From Marivirga lumbricoides (GTDB lineage: Bacteria > Bacteroidota > Bacteroidia > Cytophagales > Cyclobacteriaceae), in contig NZ_BMEC01000010.1 in NCBI RefSeq assembly GCF_014636295.1, forward strand, positions 62,001 through 126,000: a stretch of DNA of 64,000 nucleotides. The letters run 5' to 3'. Position 1 is the stretch's first letter; every line of letters begins with the position of its first letter. Under the pieces are notes generated by a model. The model saw only the letters and a program-made list of their open reading frames with translations. It was not told where the DNA came from and ran no database searches. The position numbers and the translations under genes are program-made. This document shows, piece after piece, positions 18,813 to 27,242 of the stretch.

Positions 18813-19196
18813 ATGAGTAAAAAAACTTTAAAACCATCAGATGGGGAGCTTGAAATACTTCAGGTATTGTGGAATGCTCCTAAGATAAGTGTGCGTGAGG
18901 TTCATGCTATTTTGCAACATAAGAGAGACATAGGTTATACTACAGTTTTAAAGCAAATGCAAAGAATGCTGGAAAAGAAAATGCTAACTCGAAATGAGCA
19001 TGAAAAGCCACATAGGTATACTGCGTTGCTAGATGAAGCTTCTGCCAAGCGCAATATTTTTGCGGGCTTGTCAGATACTTTATTTCAGGGTTCTGCCATG
19101 GAGTTGGTCATGCATGCTTTGGGAAATCAGAAAACATCACCTGAAGAATTAGCTCAGTTAAAGGAATGGATTAAAAAACAGGAAGAAAATGAGTAA
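18813..19196 (+). CDS. BlaI/MecI/CopY-family repressor
   Basis: The 127-residue product has the family winged helix (ELEILQVLWNAPKISVREVHAIL, then GYTTVLKQMQRMLEKKML) and a C-terminal dimerisation helix region. In the paradigm, the repressor is cleaved when its membrane M56 peptidase partner senses a signal. Its gene follows two identical palindromes at 18742-18786 and overlaps the peptidase gene by 8 bases. No beta-lactamase or mec gene is nearby, so the regulated target is not the classical one. Confidence 0.94.
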   Translation: MSKKTLKPSDGELEILQVLWNAPKISVREVHAILQHKRDIGYTTVLKQMQRMLEKKMLTRNEHEKPHRYTALLDEASAKRNIFAGLSDTLFQGSAMELVMHALGNQKTSPEELAQLKEWIKKQEENE

Positions 19197-21168
19197 TTTA
19201 CTAAATAACAATTTGCTGCTAATGTGTGGAAGTTGGGTCGCAGTCAGCATACTATCAGGGCTGCTTATTTGGGTGTTGCTCAAGGGATATCAGTATTTAA
19301 ATCCTGATACAAATGCTAAAATTGGATATCAAACTGCTTTAGTAGGGCTTGTGTCACTTTTCGTGATCACTCTTACTTTTACCTATTTGTGGAGCAGCGA
19401 ACCATTCTTTTCATATGGAAATAATGAGAACTCGGATAGTATAGTGATGCACTTGAGCCCTGAGGCCTTTGCTAATTTATTATCTGGCACTTCAGAAAAT
19501 GGAAAGATATATAAACCGGATACTTTTATGGCACTGTTGGCTCCTTTTCAAGCTATTTTAGGTGTTTTCTGGCTCATAGGTGTTTTAGTTTATGGTATAA
19601 AGTTTTTTGGAGGCTTTGTTTATTTAAAGTTTTTCATGAAAGATGGTTGTAAAGAATTATCTCCGTTTTGGAAAGGACGAATTGGAGAACTTAAAACCAG
19701 ACTTAAGATTAAGAGAAAAGTGAAATTAATGCTTAGCAGCAAGGTGAAAAGCCCTTTGACTTTTGGCCTTTTTAAACCGGTTATATTGTTTCCGCTAGGT
19801 TTTTTCACTACGCTTCCAGCAGATCAAATAGAAGCCATTATCCTTCATGAATTGTATCACATAAAACATCGGGATTACCTTATTAATATTTTGGTGATGA
19901 GCCTTCAGGTAATCTTCTTTTATCATCCTTTAGTTTGGAAACTAACTAAGATTTTAGAGGAGGAGAGGGAAAACCTACGTGATGACGCAGTTATTGAATA
20001 CACCAGAAATCCTTTCACTTATGCTAAAGCGTTGCTCAACGTGGAAGAATTAATTGATCAACCCACTCGAATGAGTTTATATTTTTCAAAAGAACCTTCA
20101 CAATTAAATAAAAGAATTATGAGAATACTTGATAAAAATCCTGCTAGAAAGAGTTCAGTTAAGCCATTTCTTAGCCTTATTATTCTAGCTTTCTTTATGA
20201 TGAGCTTTAGCTGGCTCACATTAAATGAATCTAAATCCGATAAATCAACGGTTTTTGAGGCAAGTTCGGCAGCAAAAAGTGAAATAAATTCGAATTCTCA
20301 GGATTTGAATAATGACAACTTTGATTTAAGCGAAGTTAAAAGTAGTTCAACTACTTTCTTCCAACAAATTCAAAATTTATATCCCAATGCTGGATTGGAG
20401 GCCTTAACAGATCCGGCTGTATTCATGAATGGTAAAAAAGTAGAGCAATCTGCCAATGTTCATGAATTGATTGATGTTGAGAAAAATAACATAATTAAGG
20501 CATACCTGCCTTCTGTAGTGCCAGATGAATATAAAATGTATGCTAAGAGAGGTATAGTATTAATTAAAAATGAAGAGCCTGTTGCGGATTTAGTGGCTGT
20601 TAGTAAAACGGAGGATGTAAAAGTGGAAAAACAGGTACAGGAAGAACAAAGCAAATCTTCCACTTCTGTTAAGCGTCCTCTAATGTTTAGAACAATGAGA
20701 ATTGCTACCAATATAGGCCCAATTGAGGAGGAACATGCTGTAGAAGAACCTATTTCTAGTACTGATTCTATTTTAGTTGTAGTGGATGAGGAGATTTTAG
20801 GTTTCGGATTGGAATTGGTTGAGGATTTATCTCCCGAAAATATTGAAAAAATAACAGTGCTTAAAGATGAAAATGCAGTTGCTAAATATGGAGAGCGAGC
20901 TAAAAAGGGAGTAATAGAGATTACTACTAAAATCACAATAGTAGAGATATGGGGAAATTTAAAGTTTAAAGTAAGTGATAAGTACCCGGACTCTGAAATT
21001 CCACCTTACTTCGTTTTAGATGGTGAACCAATTAAAAAATCTAAATTGAAAAAAATTAACCCTGAGGATATTAAACATATAAATGTTTTAAAAGGAGAAA
21101 CAGCCATTGAAAAGTATGGCGATAAAGGTAAAAATGGTGTAATTGAAATTACCTCAAAAAAGAAATAG
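19189..21168 (+). CDS. BlaR1-like M56 membrane metallopeptidase with TonB-plug-like repeats
   Basis: The 659-residue protein has N-terminal membrane helices (about 12-30, 45-66, 108-130), a zinc peptidase motif HELYHIKH (about 220-227) and another helix near 325-345. This is the BlaR1/MecR1 plan without a penicillin-binding sensor. Instead the periplasmic part carries three related modules resembling the plug segment of TonB receptors. The last two contain NIEKITVLKDENAVAKYG...GVIEIT and DIKHINVLKGETAIEKYG...GVIEIT; the first (around residues 400-465) is degenerate. It probably senses an envelope signal and cleaves the upstream BlaI-type repressor. Its end is one base from the convergent LytTR gene. 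Confidence 0.9.
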   Translation: MSNLLNNNLLLMCGSWVAVSILSGLLIWVLLKGYQYLNPDTNAKIGYQTALVGLVSLFVITLTFTYLWSSEPFFSYGNNENSDSIVMHLSPEAFANLLSGTSENGKIYKPDTFMALLAPFQAILGVFWLIGVLVYGIKFFGGFVYLKFFMKDGCKELSPFWKGRIGELKTRLKIKRKVKLMLSSKVKSPLTFGLFKPVILFPLGFFTTLPADQIEAIILHELYHIKHRDYLINILVMSLQVIFFYHPLVWKLTKILEEERENLRDDAVIEYTRNPFTYAKALLNVEELIDQPTRMSLYFSKEPSQLNKRIMRILDKNPARKSSVKPFLSLIILAFFMMSFSWLTLNESKSDKSTVFEASSAAKSEINSNSQDLNNDNFDLSEVKSSSTTFFQQIQNLYPNAGLEALTDPAVFMNGKKVEQSANVHELIDVEKNNIIKAYLPSVVPDEYKMYAKRGIVLIKNEEPVADLVAVSKTEDVKVEKQVQEEQSKSSTSVKRPLMFRTMRIATNIGPIEEEHAVEEPISSTDSILVVVDEEILGFGLELVEDLSPENIEKITVLKDENAVAKYGERAKKGVIEITTKITIVEIWGNLKFKVSDKYPDSEIPPYFVLDGEPIKKSKLKKINPEDIKHINVLKGETAIEKYGDKGKNGVIEITSKKK

Positions 21169-21169
21169 T

Positions 21170-21922
21170 TTATCCATCAAGCCAACCCTTGAAAACATTC
21201 ACTTTTTCCCGGCTGATGAGGATATCATTATCCTCACAGCCTTTTAATTTAATTTTCAGCCGGCTATTGGAGTAGCTGAAAATATCAGCTATGGCATCAA
21301 TAGACGCAATGTACTTTCTGTTAATCCTGAAAAACTGCTGAGGGTTTAGCATTTCTTCAATCTGATCAAGTGTATAATCCAGGATATATTTCCTCCCTTC
21401 CTTCAACTGAATAAAAGTTGTCTTTTCTGCACTAAAAAAATAGCAGGCATCATCTACCGCTATGCTTTGAATTCTTTCTCCAATTTTTACCATAAAGCGG
21501 CTCTTGTAATTTACATTCCCGGTTTTTAGTAGATTTTGCAATTGGCTGAGGTCAATTTGTGGTTGTAACTGACTGTTTTTAAATTTCAATATTGCTTTTT
21601 CAAGCTCTGCCGGATCAATAGGTTTGAGCAGATAGTCCACGGAATTGAGCTTAAATGCTTTAATAGCATATTGATCGTATGCTGTAGTGAAAATGATGGG
21701 GCTTTTTACATGAACTTGCTCAAAGATGCTGAAACTCTGCCCGTCAGCTAATTCAATATCGCTGAAGATAAGATCAGGCGCTGGTTCATTCTTAAACCAC
21801 TTTACAGCTGAAGAAATACTATCCAAATGCCCGAAAATTTGAGCTTCAGGTAAATAACCAGCAATTAGTTGTTTAATTCTATTAGCAGCTGGTCGCTCAT
21901 CTTCAATAATTAATACTCTCAT
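21170..21922 (-). CDS. LytTR-family response regulator
   Basis: A 250-residue two-domain regulator. It has a receiver domain (acidic pair in IIEDERPAA, phospho-acceptor in LIFSDIELADG, conserved Lys in YLLKPIDP) and a C-terminal LytTR DNA-binding domain (about 145-248, with FFRINRKYIASI). It binds DNA when phosphorylated by the partner kinase, whose stop codon overlaps this ATG by 4 bases. Target genes are not visible, but the pair forms the distal part of a block with a TPR protein and a TonB receptor. Confidence 0.93.
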   Translation of the reverse strand: MRVLIIEDERPAANRIKQLIAGYLPEAQIFGHLDSISSAVKWFKNEPAPDLIFSDIELADGQSFSIFEQVHVKSPIIFTTAYDQYAIKAFKLNSVDYLLKPIDPAELEKAILKFKNSQLQPQIDLSQLQNLLKTGNVNYKSRFMVKIGERIQSIAVDDACYFFSAEKTTFIQLKEGRKYILDYTLDQIEEMLNPQQFFRINRKYIASIDAIADIFSYSNSRLKIKLKGCEDNDILISREKVNVFKGWLDG

Positions 21923-22974
21923 TTTTCTACTTTTAGTAAAGGTAAAATAACTATATATGCTTTTTCTATCTCCCTTATCTGAGGAGCCCTATCACTCAAT
22001 AGCTCGTATCGCTTCTTGATGTTTTCAAGACCTATTCCGCTACTTTCAATTTCTTTTGTCTGCTTAGGCTGAAAATTGTTACTGACCTCAAGACTCTCCC
22101 CTTCCTGCTTAATCGTGATTTGAAGAGGATTTTTATTACTAATCACATTATGCTTTATTGCATTTTCCAATAAGAGCTGCAATGAGAGTGGAGGTAAATA
22201 ATAGCCTTGCATTGTTGAAATCGATATTGTATAAGTGAGGCTATCATCAAAACGAAGTTTCTGCAGGCTCAAATAGTTTTTAGCAAATTCTACTTCTCGG
22301 GATAAAGGCACAAGTTCTTCCTGCTGTACATCCAGCACATACCTATATATTTTTGATAGTTGCTGAATAAAGGCGGCAGACTGATCAGCACTTTCATATA
22401 CCAGGCTGGATAAAACATTTAATGAATTAAAAAGGAAGTGCGGGTTTAACTGATCTTTTAAGGACTGATACTGACCTGCCAGCCTTTCCGAACGTAGCTG
22501 TTCAGTTTCAATAGCTGCATTACGCCATTCATATAACCAGGAACGCGCAGTAAAAATGGTAATGATTATTAAAGCAACAATTACCGGTAAGATGGTATTG
22601 TCCATCATTTTTACCCAATCAATTTTTCTGATGGTTTCTGCATCGTTAATAAGTATTGTGAAAACTGCTGTGAGCAGGTAACTAGCTATAAAGGAGTAGA
22701 GAAGATAGGTAGTCACTGTAAGCAATAACCTTTTTACTGGAAACTTGATCCAGCTCATTTTTTTATCAAAATAAGATTCCACCATAAACCCTCCGAAACT
22801 TAATGTTGATGACATCAAAAACGAAAAAATAAAATCAGGAATTAATTCAACCACTCCTTCCCAGGAAAGGAAGCATTTGGGGCAGAACATCACCATTAGA
22901 ACAAAGGCAATTCCTAAGTTCAGGAAGATGAATTTTCTAATTCTTTTCAAATTGTTAAGCTGGGCAGGGGTCAT
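21919..22974 (-). CDS. LytS/YehU-type sensor histidine kinase
   Basis: The 351-residue protein has four membrane helices in its first 150 residues and then the His_kinase domain of the LytS type (QYQSLKDQLNPHFLFNSLNVLSSL, histidine in NPHFLFN). It ends with an ATPase domain (LLLENAIKHNVI, GIGLENIKKRYELL). There is no separate sensor domain, so the stimulus is probably sensed in the membrane or through partners. It phosphorylates the overlapping LytTR regulator. Confidence 0.93.
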   Translation of the reverse strand: MTPAQLNNLKRIRKFIFLNLGIAFVLMVMFCPKCFLSWEGVVELIPDFIFSFLMSSTLSFGGFMVESYFDKKMSWIKFPVKRLLLTVTTYLLYSFIASYLLTAVFTILINDAETIRKIDWVKMMDNTILPVIVALIIITIFTARSWLYEWRNAAIETEQLRSERLAGQYQSLKDQLNPHFLFNSLNVLSSLVYESADQSAAFIQQLSKIYRYVLDVQQEELVPLSREVEFAKNYLSLQKLRFDDSLTYTISISTMQGYYLPPLSLQLLLENAIKHNVISNKNPLQITIKQEGESLEVSNNFQPKQTKEIESSGIGLENIKKRYELLSDRAPQIREIEKAYIVILPLLKVEK

Positions 22975-23033
22975 TAGCGGTTTTACTCTTTCAAACTTAA
23001 ATATAGAGGATTGTTTCTTCTTTTAAAGCATAT

Positions 23034-23065
23034 TTGCCTATCTGACTTTAAAGTCAGATAGGCAA
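23034..23065. terminator. Perfect 32-bp palindrome between TPR gene and kinase gene
   Basis: Bases 23034-23049 are exactly inverted at 23050-23065, giving 16-bp arms with no spacer. It sits 4 bases after the stop of the TPR gene (read on the minus strand) and 60 bases before the kinase start. It lacks a strong T-run, so it may act as an RNA end stabiliser or partial terminator that uncouples the kinase from the upstream genes, or as a protein site. Confidence 0.6.
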
Positions 23066-23069
23066 TACA

Positions 23070-23714
23070 TTATTTACATTTAGTGGTCATTTCTTTGGCC
23101 ATTTCAGCTCCCCAGTAAGGATTAATACCTTCTATAGATTCATTTTCGTATAGAAATACACTCTTTTTCGCCATTGAACAGGCTTTTTCCGTGCCACTTC
23201 CGAAAAATTGCGCCATTCCATATTCCATCTGTGCCATTAAGTATAGTGCACGTGGATTTTTACCGTTTTGCTGAATGGCCTTGCCAAATAATTGCATGGC
23301 CACAGGTGAAAGGGATTGTCCTCTGCTTGCCGGATCTGCAGCTAGCTTAGCCATTACTGCATAGCCACGGAGAGCAGTAATTTCGGAGTTATTTGCTGAG
23401 AGTGTTTCAGCTTTTTTAAGCAGTTCTTCTGCTTTATTAAAGTAGGTATCTTTCTGATCCAGCGTTAAGGATTTGTCAAACCCTATATTAATATAGCTGT
23501 AAGCTGCATAATATAAAGGTAACCATTCATTACTTTCTTTTTGTGCTATTCTTTCAAAGCTATTGGCCACTGCCTGGTATTCCTGAATAGTTTGTGCAGA
23601 ATCCAGTAATGCAAGTTGTGCTTTCATTGCCTTTTCGTATGGGTTGATGATTTCTGCGATTGAAGAGGTTACAACTATGATAAGGATTGCGAATGTTAAA
23701 ACTGTCTTTTTCAT
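23070..23714 (-). CDS. Exported TPR-like protein
   Basis: The 214-residue product has a signal peptide (MKKTVLTFAILIIVVTSSIA) and a helical mature region with repeated alanine- and leucine-rich pairs, including FNKAEELLKKAETLSANNSEITALRG, typical of tetratricopeptide or Sel1-like scaffolds. Function is unknown. It lies 39 bases downstream of the TonB receptor gene on the same strand and probably forms a periplasmic partner, with the kinase/regulator pair further downstream. Confidence 0.72.
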   Translation of the reverse strand: MKKTVLTFAILIIVVTSSIAEIINPYEKAMKAQLALLDSAQTIQEYQAVANSFERIAQKESNEWLPLYYAAYSYINIGFDKSLTLDQKDTYFNKAEELLKKAETLSANNSEITALRGYAVMAKLAADPASRGQSLSPVAMQLFGKAIQQNGKNPRALYLMAQMEYGMAQFFGSGTEKACSMAKKSVFLYENESIEGINPYWGAEMAKEMTTKCK

Positions 23715-23753
23715 GAGATTAATTTTTAGGGTTAAAAATGAATTTTTTAAGAA

Positions 23754-25907
23754 TTACAAATTATTAAGTTGGTTAGCATTTTTGTCTTTAGAGATTGTCC
23801 AGAATATGCCCAGGAATAAAAACCTGTCCGCTACCTGTTGAATAGGAAGGCTTTCAAACTGACCTTGCGCATTAGGTTGAGTTGCATATTGATATCCAAA
23901 CTCGTTTTTGTATCCGAGCACGTTGGAGCATTCAAAATGGATAATCAGGTTAGGCATTGGCAAATAGCTCCAGCTTATGCTTAAGTTGTTATAGTCTCTG
24001 GTTGTAGATTGCATTTCACCTGCCATGTTAGGATTATGATAGTTGTAGCCGGAATTCCAGGAGTATGAAAACCCTAGCTGAGAATTTAATGCCTGGATGA
24101 ATCTTTTCATCACTACTGAAGCATTATGCTTTGGAGCGTAGCCGGGAGTCACTTTAGACTCGAAATTATTTAAGTTTCTTTCGCTATCGGTAAATGAATA
24201 GGTAATCCAGAAATCAGTTTCTCTTAAAGATTTATTATCTCTATAGAAGAAGTCGAAACCTTGTGCATAACCACTTCCATTATTATTTAAGCCATAGAGG
24301 TTGCGAGAGGATGCTGAGTCATATCTTATTAAATTCTCATATGATTTATAGAAAGCTTCTGTGCGGAATGTTCTTCCTTTTTTACTGTAGAGATAGTTAA
24401 GAATGAAATGTGAAGATTCGCTATTTCCCAAATCGTTCTTTTGTATTCTTATTTCAGGCTTTGCTAGTTGCTTAAATTGTCCGTAAGCAAAAGATACTTG
24501 TGAGTTTTCTCCTGATTTATAAGCCAATGACGCACGTGGAGTTGCCCAGATTTTTTCAAGGAGTGTATTGTAAGTGGATCGTAAACCTGCTCTGAAAACA
24601 AGGTTTTTGCTCAAGTAGTAATCTGACTCGATAAAATGGTTGTAAGTATTTTCATTAAAGCTTCTTTCCTGCTGACTGGTTTCATTTTTCTCTTTGTAAG
24701 TGGAATGATATAATTCCAAACCATTCTTTACTGAGAGTCGATCAGAAAAATCTTTTACTATTACTCCTTTTATGTGATTTAATGTATTAGTGAGCTTAAA
24801 TTGTGTTCCATTAATTCCAATATTGTCTTGATTAAAAGATGCGGAAACTCCACCATAATATGACCAGCCATTATCTAGAGCTTGTTTATAATTTATATTT
24901 CCGAAATTATAGTTGTTGTTTATTGAAGTAGTAAGCACCTCGTCTGTTCCCGGTTGTTCTTGATTAACAGATACTTTTGCATGCTCTGTATGGTAAAAGG
25001 CTTTAAGTAAACCTGACTTCCCTACCTTTTGCCTTCCTAGTATTTCAGCCTGCCAGCTGGAAGGAGCTTTTTCAAAGTCCATATTCTGACTGATGATAGA
25101 TTGATAAGGAGCCAAATTCATAAATGCACCACTTGCAGTTACAGAGTTTCTTTCACCTACTAAAGTCTGAGTGAAATCTCCACCAATTGACATCAGGCTC
25201 AAATCAGTTTGGTTCCGAAGTGGCATATCAATCGAATTAAGAACTAAAGCGGAAGAAAGTGCTTGCCCAAATTCTGCAGAGTAGCCTCCAGTGCTAAAAA
25301 AGCTTCCTTTGAAAAGGTTAGGGTTAAAACGAGAGCGAGTTGGCACGTTTGAGGCAGTGCTTCCATAAGCATTTCCTACCTGCAAACCATCAAAATAAAT
25401 GTTGGTTTCTGAGGCATCTCCACCTCTTACAAATAAGCGTCCATCGTTTCCTACGGTAGAAGTTCCCGGTAATTTAGTAAGAGCTCCAATCACATCTCCC
25501 ATAGCTCCTGAAGTAGTCACTATATCTAGTGGCTTCATCACCACAGCTTTCTTTACATCACTGGCTTCCATAGCTCCGGCAGTAATAGTTACTGCATTTA
25601 GTTGGTCAATCTTTTCTTTTAATACAAAAGAGTGCTGCTGTTTTGTGCCATCGCAGTTTATAGTTTTTGCAGATGGGTGGAAGCCTATCATGGAAACTAC
25701 TAAAGTTTTTTCTCCTTTTTCAGTAGTAGTAAAATTAAAGTTACCATTGCCATCAGAAGAGGTGCCGTCATAAGTATCTTCAATAAAAACATTAACCCCG
25801 GGGAGAGCTTCTCCTTTTGTGTCAGTAACAATTCCCTGAATAAAAGTTTGCGCTGTAACTACTGAGGTGGCGCTTAAGGCTAGAATAAAAGTTAATAGTG
25901 TTTTCAT
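23754..25907 (-). CDS. TonB-dependent receptor
   Basis: A 717-residue outer-membrane receptor with a signal peptide, a carboxypeptidase-regulatory-like N-domain (QGIVTDTKGEALPGVNVFIE ... MIGF), a plug (DVIGALTKLPGTSTVGNDGRLFVRGG) and a beta-barrel rich in alternating aromatic residues to the C-terminus. Such receptors import large or scarce ligands using TonB energy. The ligand cannot be deduced. No SusD partner is present, so it is not a classical polysaccharide utilisation pair. Immediately downstream are a periplasmic TPR-like protein and a LytS/LytTR pair. Confidence 0.92.
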   Translation of the reverse strand: MKTLLTFILALSATSVVTAQTFIQGIVTDTKGEALPGVNVFIEDTYDGTSSDGNGNFNFTTTEKGEKTLVVSMIGFHPSAKTINCDGTKQQHSFVLKEKIDQLNAVTITAGAMEASDVKKAVVMKPLDIVTTSGAMGDVIGALTKLPGTSTVGNDGRLFVRGGDASETNIYFDGLQVGNAYGSTASNVPTRSRFNPNLFKGSFFSTGGYSAEFGQALSSALVLNSIDMPLRNQTDLSLMSIGGDFTQTLVGERNSVTASGAFMNLAPYQSIISQNMDFEKAPSSWQAEILGRQKVGKSGLLKAFYHTEHAKVSVNQEQPGTDEVLTTSINNNYNFGNINYKQALDNGWSYYGGVSASFNQDNIGINGTQFKLTNTLNHIKGVIVKDFSDRLSVKNGLELYHSTYKEKNETSQQERSFNENTYNHFIESDYYLSKNLVFRAGLRSTYNTLLEKIWATPRASLAYKSGENSQVSFAYGQFKQLAKPEIRIQKNDLGNSESSHFILNYLYSKKGRTFRTEAFYKSYENLIRYDSASSRNLYGLNNNGSGYAQGFDFFYRDNKSLRETDFWITYSFTDSERNLNNFESKVTPGYAPKHNASVVMKRFIQALNSQLGFSYSWNSGYNYHNPNMAGEMQSTTRDYNNLSISWSYLPMPNLIIHFECSNVLGYKNEFGYQYATQPNAQGQFESLPIQQVADRFLFLGIFWTISKDKNANQLNNL

Positions 25908-26041
25908 TGGTGCATTTGTTTACACCAAATGTGGAGGAATGTCGGCTCAGGAAAAATTAAAGCTTACTGAACCGTAGAATCAGAAGGATGAAGTGTATAA
26001 AGAGGAAGATGAGGAAAAAACTACTTTTTAGAATTTGGAAT

Positions 26042-26074
26042 AAAAGCAGACAGGATAAAGACCAGCCTGCTTTT
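26042..26074 (-). terminator. Terminator after hemB
   Basis: Arms 26042-26049 and 26067-26074 pair over 8 bp (AAAAGCAG with CTGCTTTT), with a further GG/CC pair inside. Read on the minus strand the stem ends in a T-rich stretch, 15 bases past the hemB stop. Confidence 0.65.
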
Positions 26075-26088
26075 AAAAGTGGTGTAAA

Positions 26089-27063
26089 TTATCTTTTCAA
26101 AATTACTGCCGCCTCTTTCGCAAAGTAACTTAAAATTACATCTGCGCCAGCTCTCTTAATACTTAATAAACTTTCCATCATGGTGCGTTCGCCATCAAGC
26201 CACCCTTTTTGAGCTGCTGCTTTAATCAAGGAATATTCTCCACTCACATTATAGGCTGCAATTGGTAGTTCATGGTTTTCTTTTAGTAAATGAATTACAT
26301 CAAGATAAGCCAGGGCAGGTTTTACCATTAAGAAATCGGCTCCTTCATCTGCATCAAGCTCTGCTTCAATAAGTGCTTCATGCTTGTTGGCAGGATTCAT
26401 TTGATAGGTCTTTTTATCTCCCGATTTAGGTGCGGAATCCAGTGCATCCCGAAAAGGACCGTAAAAAGCGCTTGCATATTTAGCAGAATAACTCATGATG
26501 GATACGTTCTCGAAATTATTGTCATCCAAAATATCACGAATTACCTCCACCCGGCCATCCATCATATCTGAAGGCCCAATAATATCAATTCCTGTTTCAG
26601 CCTGAGCAAGTGCCATATCGGCTAAAACATCCAGTGTTTCGTCATTTAATATATACCCATTTTCATCCACAATTCCGTCATGTCCATCGCTGCTGTAGGG
26701 ATCCATTGCTACATCCGTCATAATGCAGGCTTCAGGAAACCTGGATTTAATTTCTTTTAATGCCTTTAAGTAGAAGAAATCATGGTTGGCACTTTGCGTG
26801 GCCATTTTATCCTTGTGTTTTTCTTCCACTACGGGGAAAATATCGAATGCTTTAATACCAAGCTTAAGGCATTCTTCAATTTCTTTTAGCATCAAATCAG
26901 TAGTTAACCTGAAAATACCCGGCATGCTTTCTACCTCAATTTTTCTATTCTTACCCTCCAATAGAAATAAAGGAAATATAAAGTCTTTAGTGGTAAGCGT
27001 TGTCTCTTCCACCATTTCTCTGATAGCAGCTGATTTTCGGTTTCTTCTTGGTCTTCTTAACAT
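26089..27063 (-). CDS. hemB: Porphobilinogen synthase (delta-aminolevulinate dehydratase)
   Basis: Condenses two 5-aminolevulinate molecules to porphobilinogen in heme synthesis. The 324-residue product has both Schiff-base lysine regions (SYSAKYASAFYGPFRDA and FLMVKPALAYLD) and the start RPRRNRKSAAIREMV. The metal region reads DVAMDPYSSDGHDG instead of the cysteine-rich form, so it should be the magnesium/potassium type that needs no catalytic zinc. It stands alone, with a terminator behind it, divergent from glycerate kinase. Confidence 0.97.
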   Translation of the reverse strand: MLRRPRRNRKSAAIREMVEETTLTTKDFIFPLFLLEGKNRKIEVESMPGIFRLTTDLMLKEIEECLKLGIKAFDIFPVVEEKHKDKMATQSANHDFFYLKALKEIKSRFPEACIMTDVAMDPYSSDGHDGIVDENGYILNDETLDVLADMALAQAETGIDIIGPSDMMDGRVEVIRDILDDNNFENVSIMSYSAKYASAFYGPFRDALDSAPKSGDKKTYQMNPANKHEALIEAELDADEGADFLMVKPALAYLDVIHLLKENHELPIAAYNVSGEYSLIKAAAQKGWLDGERTMMESLLSIKRAGADVILSYFAKEAAVILKR

Positions 27064-27242
27064 GTAATTGTTTTATTGATTAGTCAAAATTACGCTTTTT
27101 TACAAGATCAGTTGATAAGTTTAAGGTGAAAAATATAGTAAAATAGGAACTGAGTAAATATTCTTGATGAGATCCCTCATATTTCTGATGCAACTCTTTT
27201 TTGCTATTTTTGATCAAGTCAATATGCCTCTCACTACAGCAA

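Noticed and set aside
20460-20936. 158-residue open frame antisense to the M56 peptidase gene
   Set aside because: Ser/Thr-rich composition typical of the reverse strand of this coding region; no signal, motif or own context.
19189-21168. Beta-lactam resistance regulation by the BlaI/BlaR-like pair
   Set aside because: No beta-lactamase or mec gene is nearby and the peptidase lacks the penicillin-binding sensor domain.
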